The position numbers and the translations under genes are program-made. The notes beneath the pieces are model-generated. The model did no database searches. It was not told the origin of the DNA and saw only the letters and a program-made list of their open reading frames with translations. A stretch of DNA of 64,000 nt from Galbula dea. Taxonomy: Eukaryota; Chordata; Aves; Piciformes; Galbulidae. Location of the stretch: assembly GCA_013399015.1 (NCBI GenBank), contig VWZX01009005.1, positions 602,433 to 666,432 of the forward strand, given 5' to 3'. This document shows, in pieces, positions 62,401 to 64,000 of the stretch. Each line of letters begins with the position of its first letter. Within the stretch, counting starts at the first letter, position 1.

Positions 62401-64000
62401 GTGCTTTGAAAATGTTAACGAATCTCCATTGCTAACTGAAGACAGAGTTGGTTTGTTTCTTGAGAGAGATATACTGGAAGTAATTTGCAAAAGTGAGCAT
62501 GAAAGCTGAAAGCACGATGGAAATGTGCTCTCAATGGCTGCACTACTCTGGCTATGGAAGGAATTCAGCACAGGGGAAGGAATGTACATATATATTTATA
62601 TAGTTTTAAAAATGTGTACATATATATTAACAAAAATAAATACATAAGTAAATGTAGATCTAGATAAAAATTCAGTTCAGAGCTGGCTGGCTGGTTGCAG
62701 CTCAGCTGTAGTGCCTAAAAATGACCCATTCTGGGACACTCTGAAATGACAGGCTTTCTGATATGAAAGTTGCTTTGTACTTTCATATTTTTGTTCCACA
62801 GTGAGTCTTTCTACAACACTTCTCCTATGCATTAACTGCTTTTGCATATGATAACTGCTTTCAAAGCCAGTTAGCACATTCAGCATATCTCCCCTTGTCA
62901 TTTCACTATGCAAATTACCTGTGCTTCTCTCTTCTAGGTAATGTATTTGAAACATTCTCCTGCTTCTTTTACCTTCCAGCTCCCAGAGCATGGCTGAATG
63001 CCAGCCCATCCACTGAACAGGCTGCTTGCATGGAAAAATGCCTCAACATTTTGAGGTAGAGCCTTGTCAGGTTGCTGAATAAAAAAAGCCCTACATTCAT
63101 TTCTCTCGCTTGCAAGCTCGCTGCTTAGTCAGCTGTTACACTGCCACGTAAAACTTTTGCTAAAAGAGCTGTGGTAGAAAATAACTGATCAGTAAGCCTA
63201 AAGTGTAAGAGCTGTCTGGGTAGGTGGAGGCACTAACAGGAAGGCAGGAAACCCATCCTGTAAGCTTAGGGCTGGGGGAGAGGAAATGGCTTCCCTTCAG
63301 CAAGGAGATTGCAAGGCAACAGTGATGAAAGGGCTCGGGTGCAGCCAAAAGCCATTTTCACTCCCCCAGTTTAATGATTCCTGGTTGCTGGAGCTCAGCA
63401 CCCTGGGGAGGAAGCGTGGGCCAGCTGACACTGAACACTGCTTCTTGCTCCTATCCTTGTGGGTAAAGGGAAGGGAGGTAGAGGGTCTATAAACATATTT
63501 CACACGAGTGTGTGTGAAATAACCCACATAAATCACCCCGCAAGGCTTTTTCAAACAGCCTGCTACCTGTAACACCGGCCACAATTAGCACACTAACTCA
63601 TTTACATGTCGTAAATCTACAGCTCACAAAGACCTGTTGTACTGACTTTTCACCGCAGACCTGTGAGCTTTGGTAAATTTCTTAAATCAGACTTGCCCCT
63701 TTCTTACAAAGGGTTTCAGCAGCTCACAGCAGCGTGATGGTAACTCACATAAGGACTGTCTTTTCCTCCCCAACTCCAGTCACAGCTCTAGCACTCACCC
63801 CTTTGCAAGTCCAAATCCTGATTAGATCTGGGAATAGATCCTCCCTGTGGATCTGAATAGGGGAAAACAAGGCACTGAGGACTTGGAGTTAACTAACCCT
63901 CTTAGAGCCCCCACTGACACCCCCAACCTGGCAGCTGCTTCAATGCAGCTTTCAGTTTTAATCACAAACTATTTTCCTGACAGCCCACAGTAAAATTAAA
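59439..64000. other. Unique noncoding sequence
   Basis: No gene or repeat family is recognised in the last 4.5 kb. Visible details are a doubled tgtacatatatat at 62583-62595 and 62615-62627 in an AT-rich stretch, an ATTT run at 61944-61968, and a 10-bp inverted repeat tatttcacac/gtgtgaaata at 63496-63521 with a 6-nt loop. Open frames are at most 139 codons, and the longest (minus strand 58902-59321) mostly lies antisense to the CR1. Confidence 0.55.
63496..63521. repeat. 10-bp inverted repeat, 6-nt loop
   Basis: The arms tatttcacac (63496-63505) and gtgtgaaata (63512-63521) are perfect complements with gagtgt between them. It could be a small hairpin or a dyad protein-binding site. There is no neighbouring gene to give it meaning. 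Confidence 0.6.

Noticed and set aside
1..64000. CRISPR arrays, bacterial operons, tRNA or rRNA genes, endogenous retrovirus with LTRs
   Set aside because: No regularly spaced repeats, no ribosome-binding or operon layout, no tRNA-like cloverleaf or rRNA sequence noticed, and no paired LTRs or retroviral gene motifs recognised by eye.

Overview
The window reads as vertebrate, almost certainly bird (at least sauropsid), nuclear DNA. The reason is the repeat content: at least six recognisable pieces of CR1, the dominant LINE of birds and other sauropsids. Several end in the diagnostic ATTCTATG/ATTCTGTG octamer tail. Nothing looks bacterial, viral or organellar. The open frames are short, lack domain architecture, overlap on both strands, and are the size expected by chance in 64 kb. 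I recognise no host protein-coding gene and no RNA gene. The best reading is intergenic DNA or a large intron.

Layout. Positions 1-3.6 kb hold no recognised element. At 3.60-3.79 kb is an internal piece of CR1 ORF2 without its 3' end. At 6.95-7.10 kb is a CR1 3' end with the ATTCTGTG-type tail. A tiny inverted CR1 tail lies at 14.09 kb. At 17.99-18.15 kb is an inverted CR1 3' end with an A/C-rich expansion inside it. The long stretch from 18.2 to 34.5 kb is unique sequence with simple repeats, including an uninterrupted run of 23 C at 31.87 kb, and one weak candidate terminal exon at 27.11-27.30 kb. At 34.54-35.24 kb is a 0.7 kb CR1 3' portion. From 35.2 to 57 kb there is unique sequence again, with a foldback at 43.28 kb and strand-biased A/C tracts around 51.4-52.3 kb. 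At 57.1-59.44 kb is the largest element, a plus-strand CR1 keeping most of the reverse transcriptase region. It is interrupted at 58.07-58.48 kb by inverted CR1 material that itself contains two 3' tails. The remainder to 64 kb is unique sequence.

There is no operon-like or pathway-like relationship to describe. The functional story is one of decayed retrotransposons, slippage-prone simple repeats and possibly some conserved noncoding elements. The last can be judged only by alignment to other birds. I did not find a clear new biological system. The items most worth checking are the nested CR1 locus, the candidate exon at 27.11 kb, the hairpin at 43.28 kb, the poly-C/poly-G tract and the A/C (G/T) tracts.
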